Source: JAMCZU01 sp964479405 (lineage in GTDB: Bacteria > Patescibacteriota > UBA1384 > UBA12157 > JAENIV01). From it: DNA of 37,988 nt. Made by a program: the position numbers and the translations under genes. The stretch covers positions 1-37,988 of the forward strand of contig CAYZMA010000005.1 in the NCBI GenBank assembly GCA_964479405.1, written 5' to 3'. A model generated the notes under the pieces. That model did not search any database, was not told the DNA's origin, and worked only from the letters and a program-made list of their open reading frames with translations. The number at the start of each line of letters is the position of its first letter. Positions within the stretch are counted from its first letter, which is position 1. Positions 1 through 7,397 of this stretch are shown here, piece by piece.

Positions 1-328
1 ATAATTTGCCTTCGTAGAAACCTTTTTACCAGTTCTTTTTTCAATATCCAAACGATTGAATGATACGGAAAATGCCTTCAGTATTGGCACAATCTACCTC
101 ATATTTTTTACCATCATGGGCTTCCAACTTCAGTCCGTGACAAAATGTCACGACCTCACTTCCCTCTTCTTTAAGTCTTTGCTTAAGTTTTCTCCAATAA
201 GCAGCACTATCAATACTTCCTGTTAGTGCTTCACATACATCGGAAACCGAAAACCACCATTCATTTTTATAAATGACACGGCGGACTTTTTTTCCTCTAA
301 AAATCGCAATTTTTGTTTTCGTATCCAT
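1..328 (-). pseudogene. Decayed Bro-N / antirepressor-like (DinD-like) gene with internal deletion
   Basis: The open frame from 328 to 41 encodes 95 residues that resemble the N-terminal Bro-N domain of a phage antirepressor/DinD-like family common in Patescibacteria (WWFSVSDV, YWRKLKQRLKEEG, a CHGLKL segment, then NTEGIFRIIQS). Members are normally well over 200 residues and continue after IIQS with a conserved middle region. Here the frame stops after three more residues. In the next frame, positions 52 down to 1 encode LDIEKRTGKKVSTKANY, which matches the C-terminal tail of the same family (typically xLExxTGKxVVTxxN). The N-terminal domain therefore appears joined to the C-terminal tail by a deletion that also shifted the frame. 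The gene lies 19 nt downstream of tRNA-Ala on the same strand. The family match is from memory of such proteins. The frame arrangement is seen directly. Confidence 0.72.
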
Positions 329-347
329 ATTCTATAACTTAATGTTT

Positions 348-419
348 TGGACCGTATCGGATTCGAACCGATGACCTTCTCGATGCCATCGAGACATTCT
401 GCCACTGAACTAACGGCCC
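348..419 (-). tRNA. tRNA-Ala (anticodon GGC)
   Basis: The minus strand folds into a full cloverleaf. The acceptor arms are GGGCCGT and ACGGTCC, with A as discriminator. The D stem is GTTC/GAAT, the anticodon stem TCTCG/CGAGA with loop ATGGCAT, and the T arm ATCGG-TTCGAAT-CCGAT. The anticodon is GGC, which reads GCC (Ala). The acceptor contains a G3:U70 pair, the main identity element for alanyl-tRNA synthetase, which agrees with the anticodon. No CCA is encoded: the discriminator is followed by AAAACA, so CCA must be added after transcription. It is the first gene of a minus-strand unit that runs into the decayed antirepressor-like gene. Confidence 0.95.
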
Positions 420-437
420 TTATAATAAAGCTTCTTA

Positions 438-466
438 ATACTACCAAAATTTATCACTTGTTTCAA
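438..466 (-). promoter_or_regulatory. Promoter of tRNA-Ala
   Basis: On the minus strand: -35 TTGAAA (466-461), a 17-nt spacer, and -10 TAGTAT (443-438) preceded by TGG, an extended -10. Transcription would start near 431, about 12 nt before the mature tRNA. Its -35 overlaps the -35 of the divergent leuS promoter. Confidence 0.55.
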
Positions 467-491
467 GAATTATTTCTGGTAAAATTAAGAT
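458..491 (+). promoter_or_regulatory. leuS promoter, probably giving leaderless mRNA
   Basis: -35 TTGTTT (458-463), 16-nt spacer, extended -10 TGG-TAAAAT (TAAAAT at 480-485), then exactly six bases (TAAGAT) before the GTG start at 492. There is no Shine-Dalgarno sequence. A start site 6-7 nt after the -10 would put the first transcribed base at the start codon. Confidence 0.6.
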
Positions 492-2936
492 GTGAATAAA
501 TACGATCCAAAAACAATTGAAACTAAATGGCAAGAAAAATGGGAAAAAGAAAAGCTTTATGAAGCCAAGGATTCTGACGAACGTCCGAAATATTATTGCC
601 TAGATATGTTCCCCTATCCTTCAGGCGAAGGTTTGCATGTCGGTCATTGGCGAGGCTTTGTCCTTTCCGATGTTTTGGCCCGCTACGCCATGCTTTGTGG
701 TAAAAATGTCCTCCATCCCATGGGTTGGGACGCTTTTGGACTCCCGGCAGAAAATGCCGCCATTAAAAATAATTCCCATCCTAAAGTTTTTACCAACAAA
801 GCCATTACTACTTTTAAAAAACAACTCCATCAAATTGGTGTGGTATTTGATTGGTCGCGGGAAATTAATACTTCCGATCCTTCGTATTATAAATGGACCC
901 AATGGCTCTTTTTAAAGCTTTACGAAAATAAATTAGCCTATCGTAAAAAAGCTCCCGTTAATTGGTGTCCAAATTGCCAAACGGTTTTAGCCAATGAGCA
1001 AGTAGTTGCAGGTGTTTGCGAACGTTGTGGCAGTAAAGTTATAAAAAAAGATTTAACTCAATGGTTCTTTAAGATTACCAATTTTGCTGAAGATTTATTA
1101 AAAGATTTAGATAGTTTGGATTGGCCGGAGCGAACAAAAACCCTGCAGAAAAACTGGATCGGTAAGTCTGAAGGAACGAAGATTGATTTTAAAGTTGTCA
1201 TTGCGAGCAAAGCGAAGCAATCTAACAATGACAAGAACACTATTGAAGTATTTACCACTTGTGCCGATACTTTATTTGGATGTACCTATCTTGTGCTTTC
1301 CCCAGAGCACAAGGAAATCCGAAATTTTAAATCCGAAATCCGAAACTATAATGAAGTTGAAAACTATATCAATAATGCCGAAAATAAATCAAATATTGAA
1401 CGGGAATCAACTGAAAAAGAAAAGACCGGCGTCAAATTAGAAGGCATCAAGGCGATTAATCCGATTAATAATGAGGAAATTGATATTTATATCGCAGACT
1501 ATGTTTTGGCAACTTACGGCACCGGCGCCGTCATGGCTGTCCCAGCCCACGATGATCGCGACTTTGAATTTGCTAAAAAATATAATATTCCAATTAAAAT
1601 GGTTATTTGTCCTAATTATCCAAAACCGATTTGTCCAATTTTAGAAGAAGCTTACGAAGGAAATGGCCATTTAGTTGATTCTAATAATTTTAACGGACTT
1701 GATTCTAAAGAAGCACAAATTAAAATTACTCAAAAATTAAAAGAAATGGGTGCTGGCGATTTTACGGTCAATTATAAATTGCGCGATTGGCTAATTTCGC
1801 GCCAAAGATATTGGGGAGCGCCAATCCCGATAATTTACTGCGACAAATGCGGTGAAATGCCAGTCCCGGAAAAAGATTTGCCCGTCAATCTTCCCGAAAA
1901 TATTGAATTTAAGCCCCACGGCGAATCGCCTTTAAAACAATCTGAAACATTTTTAAATACTACTTGCCCGAAGTGTGGCGCAAAAGCCGTCCGCGAGACT
2001 GACACAATGGATACTTTTGTTGACTCAAGTTGGTATTATATTCGTTATGCCGATTCTCAAAATAGCATTAAAATTGCTGACGAAAATAAAATCAAAAAGT
2101 GGTTGCCGGTTGATCTTTATGTCGGCGGAATTGAACATGCCATTTTGCATTTACTCTACGCCCGTTTTATAAGTAAAGCTTTGCACAATTTAAAATTAAT
2201 TGATTTTTCACCAAACGGCGAACCGTTCACCAAACTTTTTAACATTGGGATGATTTATTTACACGGTTCTAAGATGAGTAAATCCAAAGGTAATATTGTC
2301 TCCCCCGACGAAATAGTTGAAAAATACGGCACCGACGCCTTGCGCGGTTATGAACTTTTTATTGGTCCGGCTGATCAAGATAGTGAATGGCAAGTAAATG
2401 GTATTACCGGCGTATACAGATTTTTAGAAAAAGTTTGGGATTTTTACAACAATTGTAAAATCGTAAGCGATGACAAAAAAGATTTAGTTATTGAAAAAAC
2501 TATTCAAAAAGTAACCCAAGAAATTCAAGAATTCAGACCAAACACTGCTCTAAGCAATTTGATGGAACTTTTTAATTATCTTAAAAAAACTAATAATATT
2601 TCAAAATATAATGCTCAAAAAATTAATATTCTTTTAGCGCCATTTTTTCCACACTTAGCCGAAGAAATTTGGCAAAAAAATGGTAATTCTAGTTCTATAT
2701 TTAATTCTATTTGGCCAAAACACGATGAAATGTTAGCCAAAGACCAGAAAGTCACGATAGCGGTCCAAATAAACGGCAAGACTAAAGGTGTAATTGAAAC
2801 TGATGCCACCGTGACGCAAGAAAAAGTTGAAGAAATGATTAAAAAAAATGAACGACTAAATAAATTAATTGAAAAATTAAAAATTAAAAAAACTATTTAT
2901 ATCTCTGGTAAAGTTATTAACTTTGTGGTAGAATAA
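492..2936 (+). CDS. leuS: Leucyl-tRNA synthetase
   Basis: 814-residue class Ia synthetase that charges tRNA-Leu with leucine. Visible motifs: PYPSGEGLHVGH (HIGH motif H49-H52), a zinc ribbon C159/C162 with C176/C179, the CP1 editing domain starting near residue 225 with TTCADT in place of the usual TTRPDT, the YGTGAVMAVPAHDDRD editing motif, a second Cys-rich insertion (YCDKCGE, CPKCG), and GSKMSKS (K594-S598). The start is GTG at 492; the sequence from MNKYDP matches the family N-terminus and no SD is present. Two repeat-like segments lie in frame in the editing domain: residues about 235-248 (VIASKAKQSNNDKN) come from a 40-bp palindrome, and EIRNFKSEIRN near 275-286 comes from three copies of AAATCCGAAA. 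Neither touches a catalytic motif, so the enzyme is probably functional. First gene of leuS-rpmF-nusB-rnc. Confidence 0.98.
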   Translation: MNKYDPKTIETKWQEKWEKEKLYEAKDSDERPKYYCLDMFPYPSGEGLHVGHWRGFVLSDVLARYAMLCGKNVLHPMGWDAFGLPAENAAIKNNSHPKVFTNKAITTFKKQLHQIGVVFDWSREINTSDPSYYKWTQWLFLKLYENKLAYRKKAPVNWCPNCQTVLANEQVVAGVCERCGSKVIKKDLTQWFFKITNFAEDLLKDLDSLDWPERTKTLQKNWIGKSEGTKIDFKVVIASKAKQSNNDKNTIEVFTTCADTLFGCTYLVLSPEHKEIRNFKSEIRNYNEVENYINNAENKSNIERESTEKEKTGVKLEGIKAINPINNEEIDIYIADYVLATYGTGAVMAVPAHDDRDFEFAKKYNIPIKMVICPNYPKPICPILEEAYEGNGHLVDSNNFNGLDSKEAQIKITQKLKEMGAGDFTVNYKLRDWLISRQRYWGAPIPIIYCDKCGEMPVPEKDLPVNLPENIEFKPHGESPLKQSETFLNTTCPKCGAKAVRETDTMDTFVDSSWYYIRYADSQNSIKIADENKIKKWLPVDLYVGGIEHAILHLLYARFISKALHNLKLIDFSPNGEPFTKLFNIGMIYLHGSKMSKSKGNIVSPDEIVEKYGTDALRGYELFIGPADQDSEWQVNGITGVYRFLEKVWDFYNNCKIVSDDKKDLVIEKTIQKVTQEIQEFRPNTALSNLMELFNYLKKTNNISKYNAQKINILLAPFFPHLAEEIWQKNGNSSSIFNSIWPKHDEMLAKDQKVTIAVQINGKTKGVIETDATVTQEKVEEMIKKNERLNKLIEKLKIKKTIYISGKVINFVVE
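1195..1234. repeat. Palindromic repeat element inserted in frame in leuS
   Basis: A 40-bp element bounded by a perfect 9-bp inverted repeat, TTGTCATTG (1195-1203) and CAATGACAA (1226-1234), with core TTGCGAGCAAAGCGAAGCAA. The core resembles a dispersed palindrome seen in many bacterial genomes, recognisable by its translations (xRAKRSNL, ASxAKQS, or FALLAMT on the other strand). It is read here as VIASKAKQSNNDKN. Only one copy was found in this window. Confidence 0.75.
1315..1345. repeat. Short direct repeat AAATCCGAAA x3 within leuS
   Basis: AAATCCGAAA occurs at 1315-1324, 1329-1338 and 1336-1345. In another frame it reads SEILNPKSE, the translation of a common intergenic repeat. In the leuS frame it gives EIRNFKSEIRN inside the editing domain. 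Confidence 0.55.
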
Positions 2937-2953
2937 TAATTGAAAGGAACGAA

Positions 2954-3190
2954 ATGGCCGAACCAAAAAAAAGACTGACTTCTGCTCGCTCCGGCGCCAG
3001 ACGCAGTCACTTAAAATCAAGAAAACTTAATTTATCAAAATGTCCCAAATGCCAAGAAGCAGTATTGCCACATCAAGTTTGTACTAATTGTGGATATTTT
3101 CGGGGTAAAGACATTTTAAAACTTGAAGAAAAAGCCCAGCTTAAAGAAGAGCGAAGAAAAGAGCGCGAAAAAGAAGAAGAGGTAAAGTGA
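2954..3190 (+). CDS. rpmF: 50S ribosomal protein L32
   Basis: 78-residue zinc-ribbon L32. It starts MAEPKKRLTSARSGARRSH, the usual basic N-terminus, followed by C30-P-K-C33 and C43-T-N-C46, which bind zinc. The highly charged C-terminal tail (KEERRKEREKEEEVK) is longer than in typical L32 of about 56-60 residues. AAGGA lies about 7 nt before the ATG. Its stop overlaps the GTG start of nusB (GTGA). Confidence 0.95.
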   Translation: MAEPKKRLTSARSGARRSHLKSRKLNLSKCPKCQEAVLPHQVCTNCGYFRGKDILKLEEKAQLKEERRKEREKEEEVK

Positions 3191-3654
3191 ACAGACACTT
3201 ATCGCGTGTAATCATTATGCAAACTCTTTACGAATGGGATTTTCGTCCCAAAACTGATGTGGCAGAAATTAAAAAGCGTAACATTGAAAACTATCACGAA
3301 GATATTGACGACGATTACATTCAAAAAATGATTGAAAATGTGATTAGTAAAATTAAAGAAATTGATGAACAAATTACTTCGGCAGCACCCGAATGGCCTT
3401 TGGAACAAATTGCCGGCATTGATAAAACCATTCTAAGAATTGCTATTTGTGAGATTCTTTATCGCGACGACATTCCTCCAAAAGTGGCTATCAATGAAGC
3501 GGTTGAATTGGGTAAAACTTTTGGCGGGGAAAATTCCTCAAAATTTATTAACGGCGTATTAGGAACTGTTTATCGCCAATGCGCGCGCTACAATAAAGAG
3601 GAAGACGAAAAAACATCAACCAATAAAAAGGAGGAAACAGATGACAAAAAATAA
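3187..3654 (+). CDS. nusB: Transcription antitermination factor NusB
   Basis: 155-residue all-helical NusB. With S10 (NusE), NusB binds boxA RNA and supports antitermination on rRNA operons. The N-terminus MNRHLSRVIIMQTLYEWDF and the central IAGIDKTILRIAICEILYRDDIPPKVAINEAVELGKTFGGENSSKFINGVLG block match the family. The start is GTG at 3187, overlapping the rpmF stop by four bases, so translation is probably coupled. The C-terminus is a lysine/glutamate-rich tail whose coding sequence holds the AGGAGG ribosome-binding site of rnc. Confidence 0.96.
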   Translation: MNRHLSRVIIMQTLYEWDFRPKTDVAEIKKRNIENYHEDIDDDYIQKMIENVISKIKEIDEQITSAAPEWPLEQIAGIDKTILRIAICEILYRDDIPPKVAINEAVELGKTFGGENSSKFINGVLGTVYRQCARYNKEEDEKTSTNKKEETDDKK

Positions 3655-4366
3655 CAACATTGAAGAATTTGCCAAAAAGATTAATATTAAATTTAAAGAT
3701 ATTAACCTTCTTCGCCAAGTCTTCGTTCACAGGTCGTACTTAAATGAAAATATCGGTTTTGATTTAGATCACAATGAAAGATTGGAATTTTTAGGCGATG
3801 CTGTTTTGGAATTAATTGTCACTGAATATCTTTATTTAAATTTTAAAAATCCTGAGGGCGAACTAACCAACTTACGATCGGCTCTAGTTAAAGGCGCGAT
3901 GCTTTCAAGAATTGCCAATGATCTAGAAATTGAAGAATACTTGTTTCTTTCTCGCGGAGAATCAAAATCTGAAGGTAAATCCCGACAGCTTATTTTAGCT
4001 AATGCTTTTGAAGCCTTAATTGGCGCTATTTATTTAGACCAAGGTTATAAAGTTACAACTGAATTTATTAATAAATATATTATCATTCACCTTAAACAAA
4101 TTATTGAAAATAAACTTTTTTTAGATCCTAAAAGTCATTTGCAAGAGTTAGCTCAAGAACAAAAAAGTGTTACTCCAGTGTACAAAGTTTTGTCAGAACA
4201 CGGCCCAGACCATAACAAAAGTTTTACCGTTGGCTGTTATCTAAACAATGATTTAATTGGCGAAGGTTCTGGCAGTTCCAAGCAAACAGCTGAAAACGCC
4301 GCCGCTTCAAACACTTTAGAGCACTGGACAGAAGTAAAATCTCAAGAACAAAACTTAAATCATTAA
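3641..4366 (+). CDS. rnc: Ribonuclease III
   Basis: 241 residues with an N-terminal RNase III domain (residues 1-150) and a C-terminal double-stranded RNA-binding domain (about 160-232). The signature NERLEFLGDAVLEL spans N45 to L58, giving the metal ligands E49 and D53. In the second catalytic segment (LANAFEALIGAIYLD) E124 is kept, and the residue often Asp is Asn121, a variant I believe occurs in other bacteria. It processes rRNA and other structured RNAs. AGGAGG at about 3629-3634 precedes the ATG, and the start overlaps nusB by 14 nt. The stop overlaps that of the convergent PaaX-like gene. Confidence 0.97.
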   Translation: MTKNNNIEEFAKKINIKFKDINLLRQVFVHRSYLNENIGFDLDHNERLEFLGDAVLELIVTEYLYLNFKNPEGELTNLRSALVKGAMLSRIANDLEIEEYLFLSRGESKSEGKSRQLILANAFEALIGAIYLDQGYKVTTEFINKYIIIHLKQIIENKLFLDPKSHLQELAQEQKSVTPVYKVLSEHGPDHNKSFTVGCYLNNDLIGEGSGSSKQTAENAAASNTLEHWTEVKSQEQNLNH

Positions 4367-5085
4367 GAAATTTGTTTTTTCAGCTTCATGTAGTTCTCAT
4401 GTGATATTTTTCTAAGGGCATCTTTTTCGCGAAATTCCCATGGTAAAATGGGATCTTTTTGTAGAATGAGGGCATATTCATAAATTAATTTTTTAATAGA
4501 AAAGTTTGATTTTGAAGTTTTATCAATTATTCTCATTACCTGCCCAAACTCTAAATTAAACTTTCTATATAAATCTGTAATTTCGGGCAAGTTCCAAGAT
4601 TTTTCAATAATTGTTTTGTCAATTGATTTATTTCTAGTTACTTCAAAATATTTTAAAGAATCTTCAATTTTTAGTCTTTTTCCAATTTCGTCAATTTCAT
4701 TTTTAATGTCATTTGGTGATATCCAAACACTGGCTTGCAAAATACCTAAACCCAATTTGTTTAGCGCACGACGCAAACGATCACGAACATCGCGTTTATT
4801 TTCCGGAATATTAAATATAACTAAACGCCAACGACCATCCCAAGTGCCAATTACCTTTAAAGGTTTTAAAACATTATCAAATTCTTTTTCACCTTTGGTA
4901 GTGATTTTGTAACAAATTTCTGTATCTGCGCCAGCTGGTGGATCAATTTTTTCAGCCCAGCCTAATTTTTTAAGTTTTGCTAAAACCCCTCTTGTTTTTC
5001 TGCCCCAACGATCGAGACGAAAAAGAGGGACCTCTTTTTCGTCTTCAAGCAAAATAAATATTTCTTGCATTGGCGATAATGACAT
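4363..5085 (-). CDS. PaaX-like transcriptional regulator with Cas2-like domain
   Basis: 240 residues. The N-terminal 70 residues look like a winged helix (EDEKEVPLFRLDRWGRKTRGVLAKLKKLGW, then YKITTKGEKEF). Residues about 80-165 (GTWDGRWRLVIFNIPENKRD, LRRALNKLGLGILQASVWISP) match the central ferredoxin-like fold of PaaX regulators, which is related to Cas2. PaaX itself represses phenylacetate catabolism, but no such genes are here, so the target is unknown. No cas genes or CRISPR array are present, so it is not an adaptation Cas2. GGAG precedes the ATG. Its own promoter, with a palindrome over the -35, lies upstream and may be autoregulatory. The 3' end overlaps the rnc stop codon. Confidence 0.8.
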   Translation of the reverse strand: MSLSPMQEIFILLEDEKEVPLFRLDRWGRKTRGVLAKLKKLGWAEKIDPPAGADTEICYKITTKGEKEFDNVLKPLKVIGTWDGRWRLVIFNIPENKRDVRDRLRRALNKLGLGILQASVWISPNDIKNEIDEIGKRLKIEDSLKYFEVTRNKSIDKTIIEKSWNLPEITDLYRKFNLEFGQVMRIIDKTSKSNFSIKKLIYEYALILQKDPILPWEFREKDALRKISHENYMKLKKQIS

Positions 5086-5102
5086 TTTAACTCCAGAGTT
5101 CT

Positions 5103-5132
5103 ACAATATCATATTTATTTGACGACCGTCAA
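5103..5132 (-). promoter_or_regulatory. Promoter and palindromic operator of the PaaX-like gene
   Basis: On the minus strand: -35 TTGACG (5132-5127), 18-nt spacer, extended -10 TGA-TATTGT (5108-5103). A perfect inverted repeat TTGACG-AC-CGTCAA (5119-5132) covers the -35 box, a natural place for a repressor to block polymerase. This implies autoregulation but does not prove it. Confidence 0.5.
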
Positions 5133-5150
5133 GTAAGTAAGAGCGCAAAT

Positions 5151-6101
5151 TTACCAAACCCAATTATTAAAACCCCAATCTAAAAGTTTGCGACTTTCTT
5201 TTGCTGAAGCAGTTACAGTATTTTCGTTAGTATTTAAAACAACCGCTACCAAACGATGACCATCTTTTTCGGCAGCCGAAACTAAACAATGACCAGCCTC
5301 CAGAGTAAAACCAGTTTTAATACCAATTGCAAAAGGATAATAGTACTGTTCTTCTGTCCGTAGCATTCTGTTTGAACTTTTAAAATCATGCACCACTGCG
5401 CCATCACTTGAAACTACAGTTACCTCCGGCGTTTTAACAATATCAGCAAAGGTATTGTTTCTTAAAGCGTAAGCTCCTAGAATTGCTAAATTATTTGCGC
5501 TTGAATAGCCTTCGTCATTAAGCCCAGCCGGATCTTTGTACGAGGTGTCATTTAATCCTAAATATTTAGCCTTTTCATTCATTTTATTTACAAATTGATC
5601 TTTTCCACCTAAATAACTAGCTAATGAATAGGCTGCATCGTTGCCAGAAACTATCAACGCACCTTTTAAAAGATTTTCAACCGATATTTTTTCACTGGAC
5701 CGCAGTTGGGCATCAGAGCCCTCAACATTAACCATTTCACCGGTAAGTGAGACGATATCATTCATCTTGTCGGGATAATCTTCCAAAACCACCAAGGCGG
5801 TCATGATTTTTGTCGTAGAAGCAATCGGCACTTTTAAGTCTGAATTTTCTTGATATAAAGTTTTGAAACTTTCGACATCAATTAAAATAGCGGCTTTGCT
5901 ATTAATATTTGGATCTTTAGAATCTGGTCTTTTTTGGGGCGGTTTAGCTAAACTTTCCTTATTTAATTGTGGCAGTTCCGTTTTAACGCCAGCTACCGAC
6001 CACTTAACTGATTTTTCTGATGCATAAACTCCTTGCCCAATTACGACAATTAATATAAACATCAGCAAAAAGCAAATTGTCCAAAGATTTTTAGAAGTCA
6101 T
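5151..6101 (-). CDS. D-alanyl-D-alanine carboxypeptidase (penicillin-binding protein, peptidase S11)
   Basis: 316 residues. An N-terminal signal anchor (residues 5-24) is followed by a linker and a serine DD-peptidase domain with all three active-site motifs: S95-T-T-K98, S152-G-N154 and K262-T-G264. It trims the terminal D-Ala from peptidoglycan stem peptides outside the membrane. It belongs to the DacA/DacF family but lacks the extra C-terminal beta-domain of classical PBP5 and ends soon after the catalytic domain. It starts five bases after the aspS stop without a clear SD, so it is probably translated from the aspS message. Confidence 0.93.
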   Translation of the reverse strand: MTSKNLWTICFLLMFILIVVIGQGVYASEKSVKWSVAGVKTELPQLNKESLAKPPQKRPDSKDPNINSKAAILIDVESFKTLYQENSDLKVPIASTTKIMTALVVLEDYPDKMNDIVSLTGEMVNVEGSDAQLRSSEKISVENLLKGALIVSGNDAAYSLASYLGGKDQFVNKMNEKAKYLGLNDTSYKDPAGLNDEGYSSANNLAILGAYALRNNTFADIVKTPEVTVVSSDGAVVHDFKSSNRMLRTEEQYYYPFAIGIKTGFTLEAGHCLVSAAEKDGHRLVAVVLNTNENTVTASAKESRKLLDWGFNNWVW

Positions 6102-6106
6102 TTTAA

Positions 6107-7396
6107 TTAAGGTATTAATCTTTTAATATCCCGCGGGAAAAGACTTGCTTCTTTCACAGTTGAAAGATTTAATAATAATTGTATAATTCGTTCTGAACCA
6201 ATCGCCCAACCACCATGAGGTGGCATGGCCGATTTAAAAGTTTCAAGATAAAATTCCATACCTTTGGTGTCCACTTTCTTTAATTTCATATTTTTAATAA
6301 GCTCATCATATGAATGTATTCTTTGACCACCGGTAATGATTTCCATTTTTTTATACAAGAGATCAAAACCTAATGTTTCTTCTTGTTCATCATCTGCCGG
6401 CATTGTATAAAACGGTCTATCTTTCCACGGATAGTGAGTTACAAAAATAAAATCAGAATTGTATTTTTCTTTAGCGTAACGACAAATTAATTTTTCGCCT
6501 TCCGGATCTATGTCAGTATCTTTTGATACTTCATGGTTATAATTTTCTTTAATTATTTTTTTTGCCTCCGCTAATTTGATTGCCGGAATTTCTTCTGGTA
6601 CTTCGTCAATAGTTATTTCTAAAAATTCAAGATATTTTTTGCCTTCCTCGCCAATGATTTTAAACATTTTTCGCAGAACTATATTAATTTCTTTTCTGAC
6701 ATCTTCATCGCTTTCAATAAAACCCATTTCTGCATCCAAGCTAATATATTCATTAATATGGCGGGTAGTAAAATGTGGCTCGGCTCGGAAAACCGGTCCA
6801 ATTTCAAAAACCCGCTCAAAGGCACCAACCATAATTTGTTTATAAAATTGCGGGCTTTGGGCAAGGTAAGCATCTCTATCAAAATATTTAACTTTAAAAA
6901 AGTTAGCTCCGCCTTCAGTGAGCGACCCTAGAAGTTTAGGCGTTTTAATTTCCGTAAAACCTTCTTCGCGCATTACTTGCTCGTAAGCCTTTAGTAAAAT
7001 ATCGTAAAGCTTAAATATTGCTTTAACACGTTGATGTCTAACAGTCACCACACGATTATCTAAAAGAGTTGAAAGATTAAGATTTAATTCTTTAATTGAT
7101 GGATCGTACGGCAATTCTATTTTTGTATGCGAAACAACAATTAAATCATCGCCTTTTATTTCACAACCGCCATGGGCTCGTTCATCTTTTTTTACTTCAC
7201 CAGAAACACTAACAATATCGCCTATTTTAGTATCTACCTCTTTTTCCCAAACGGTTTGAATAATACCACTCCTGTCTTCAACTAATATAAACGTTACCCC
7301 ACCTAATTTTCTAATACTAAATATTCTACCTTCAATCAAAATACTTTTCCCTTCATATTTTTCAGCATCTTTTGACAAAACTCTTTCTTTTTGCAT
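6107..7396 (-). CDS. aspS: Aspartyl-tRNA synthetase, archaeal/eukaryal type
   Basis: 429-residue class IIb synthetase with an N-terminal OB-fold (residues 1-100) for the anticodon and a catalytic core. Motif 2 is visible as FRAEPHFTTRHINEY, and motif 3 ends GWAIGSERIIQLLL. It lacks the GAD insertion that brings typical bacterial AspRS to about 590 residues, so it is the archaeal type. Such enzymes are often non-discriminating and then need GatCAB to fix Asp-tRNA-Asn. No gat genes are in the window, so this cannot be decided here. GGAG precedes the ATG. It directly follows pheT, with one base between them. Confidence 0.94.
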   Translation of the reverse strand: MQKERVLSKDAEKYEGKSILIEGRIFSIRKLGGVTFILVEDRSGIIQTVWEKEVDTKIGDIVSVSGEVKKDERAHGGCEIKGDDLIVVSHTKIELPYDPSIKELNLNLSTLLDNRVVTVRHQRVKAIFKLYDILLKAYEQVMREEGFTEIKTPKLLGSLTEGGANFFKVKYFDRDAYLAQSPQFYKQIMVGAFERVFEIGPVFRAEPHFTTRHINEYISLDAEMGFIESDEDVRKEINIVLRKMFKIIGEEGKKYLEFLEITIDEVPEEIPAIKLAEAKKIIKENYNHEVSKDTDIDPEGEKLICRYAKEKYNSDFIFVTHYPWKDRPFYTMPADDEQEETLGFDLLYKKMEIITGGQRIHSYDELIKNMKLKKVDTKGMEFYLETFKSAMPPHGGWAIGSERIIQLLLNLSTVKEASLFPRDIKRLIP

Positions 7397-7397
7397 T

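Noticed and set aside
1183..1440. Small plus-strand ORF inside leuS
   Set aside because: It is the repeat elements read in another frame (xRAKRSNL and SEILNPKSE), a frequent source of false genes.
4363..5085. CRISPR adaptation protein Cas2
   Set aside because: The Cas2-like fold is embedded in a PaaX-like regulator with a winged helix, and there is no array, cas1 or other cas gene.
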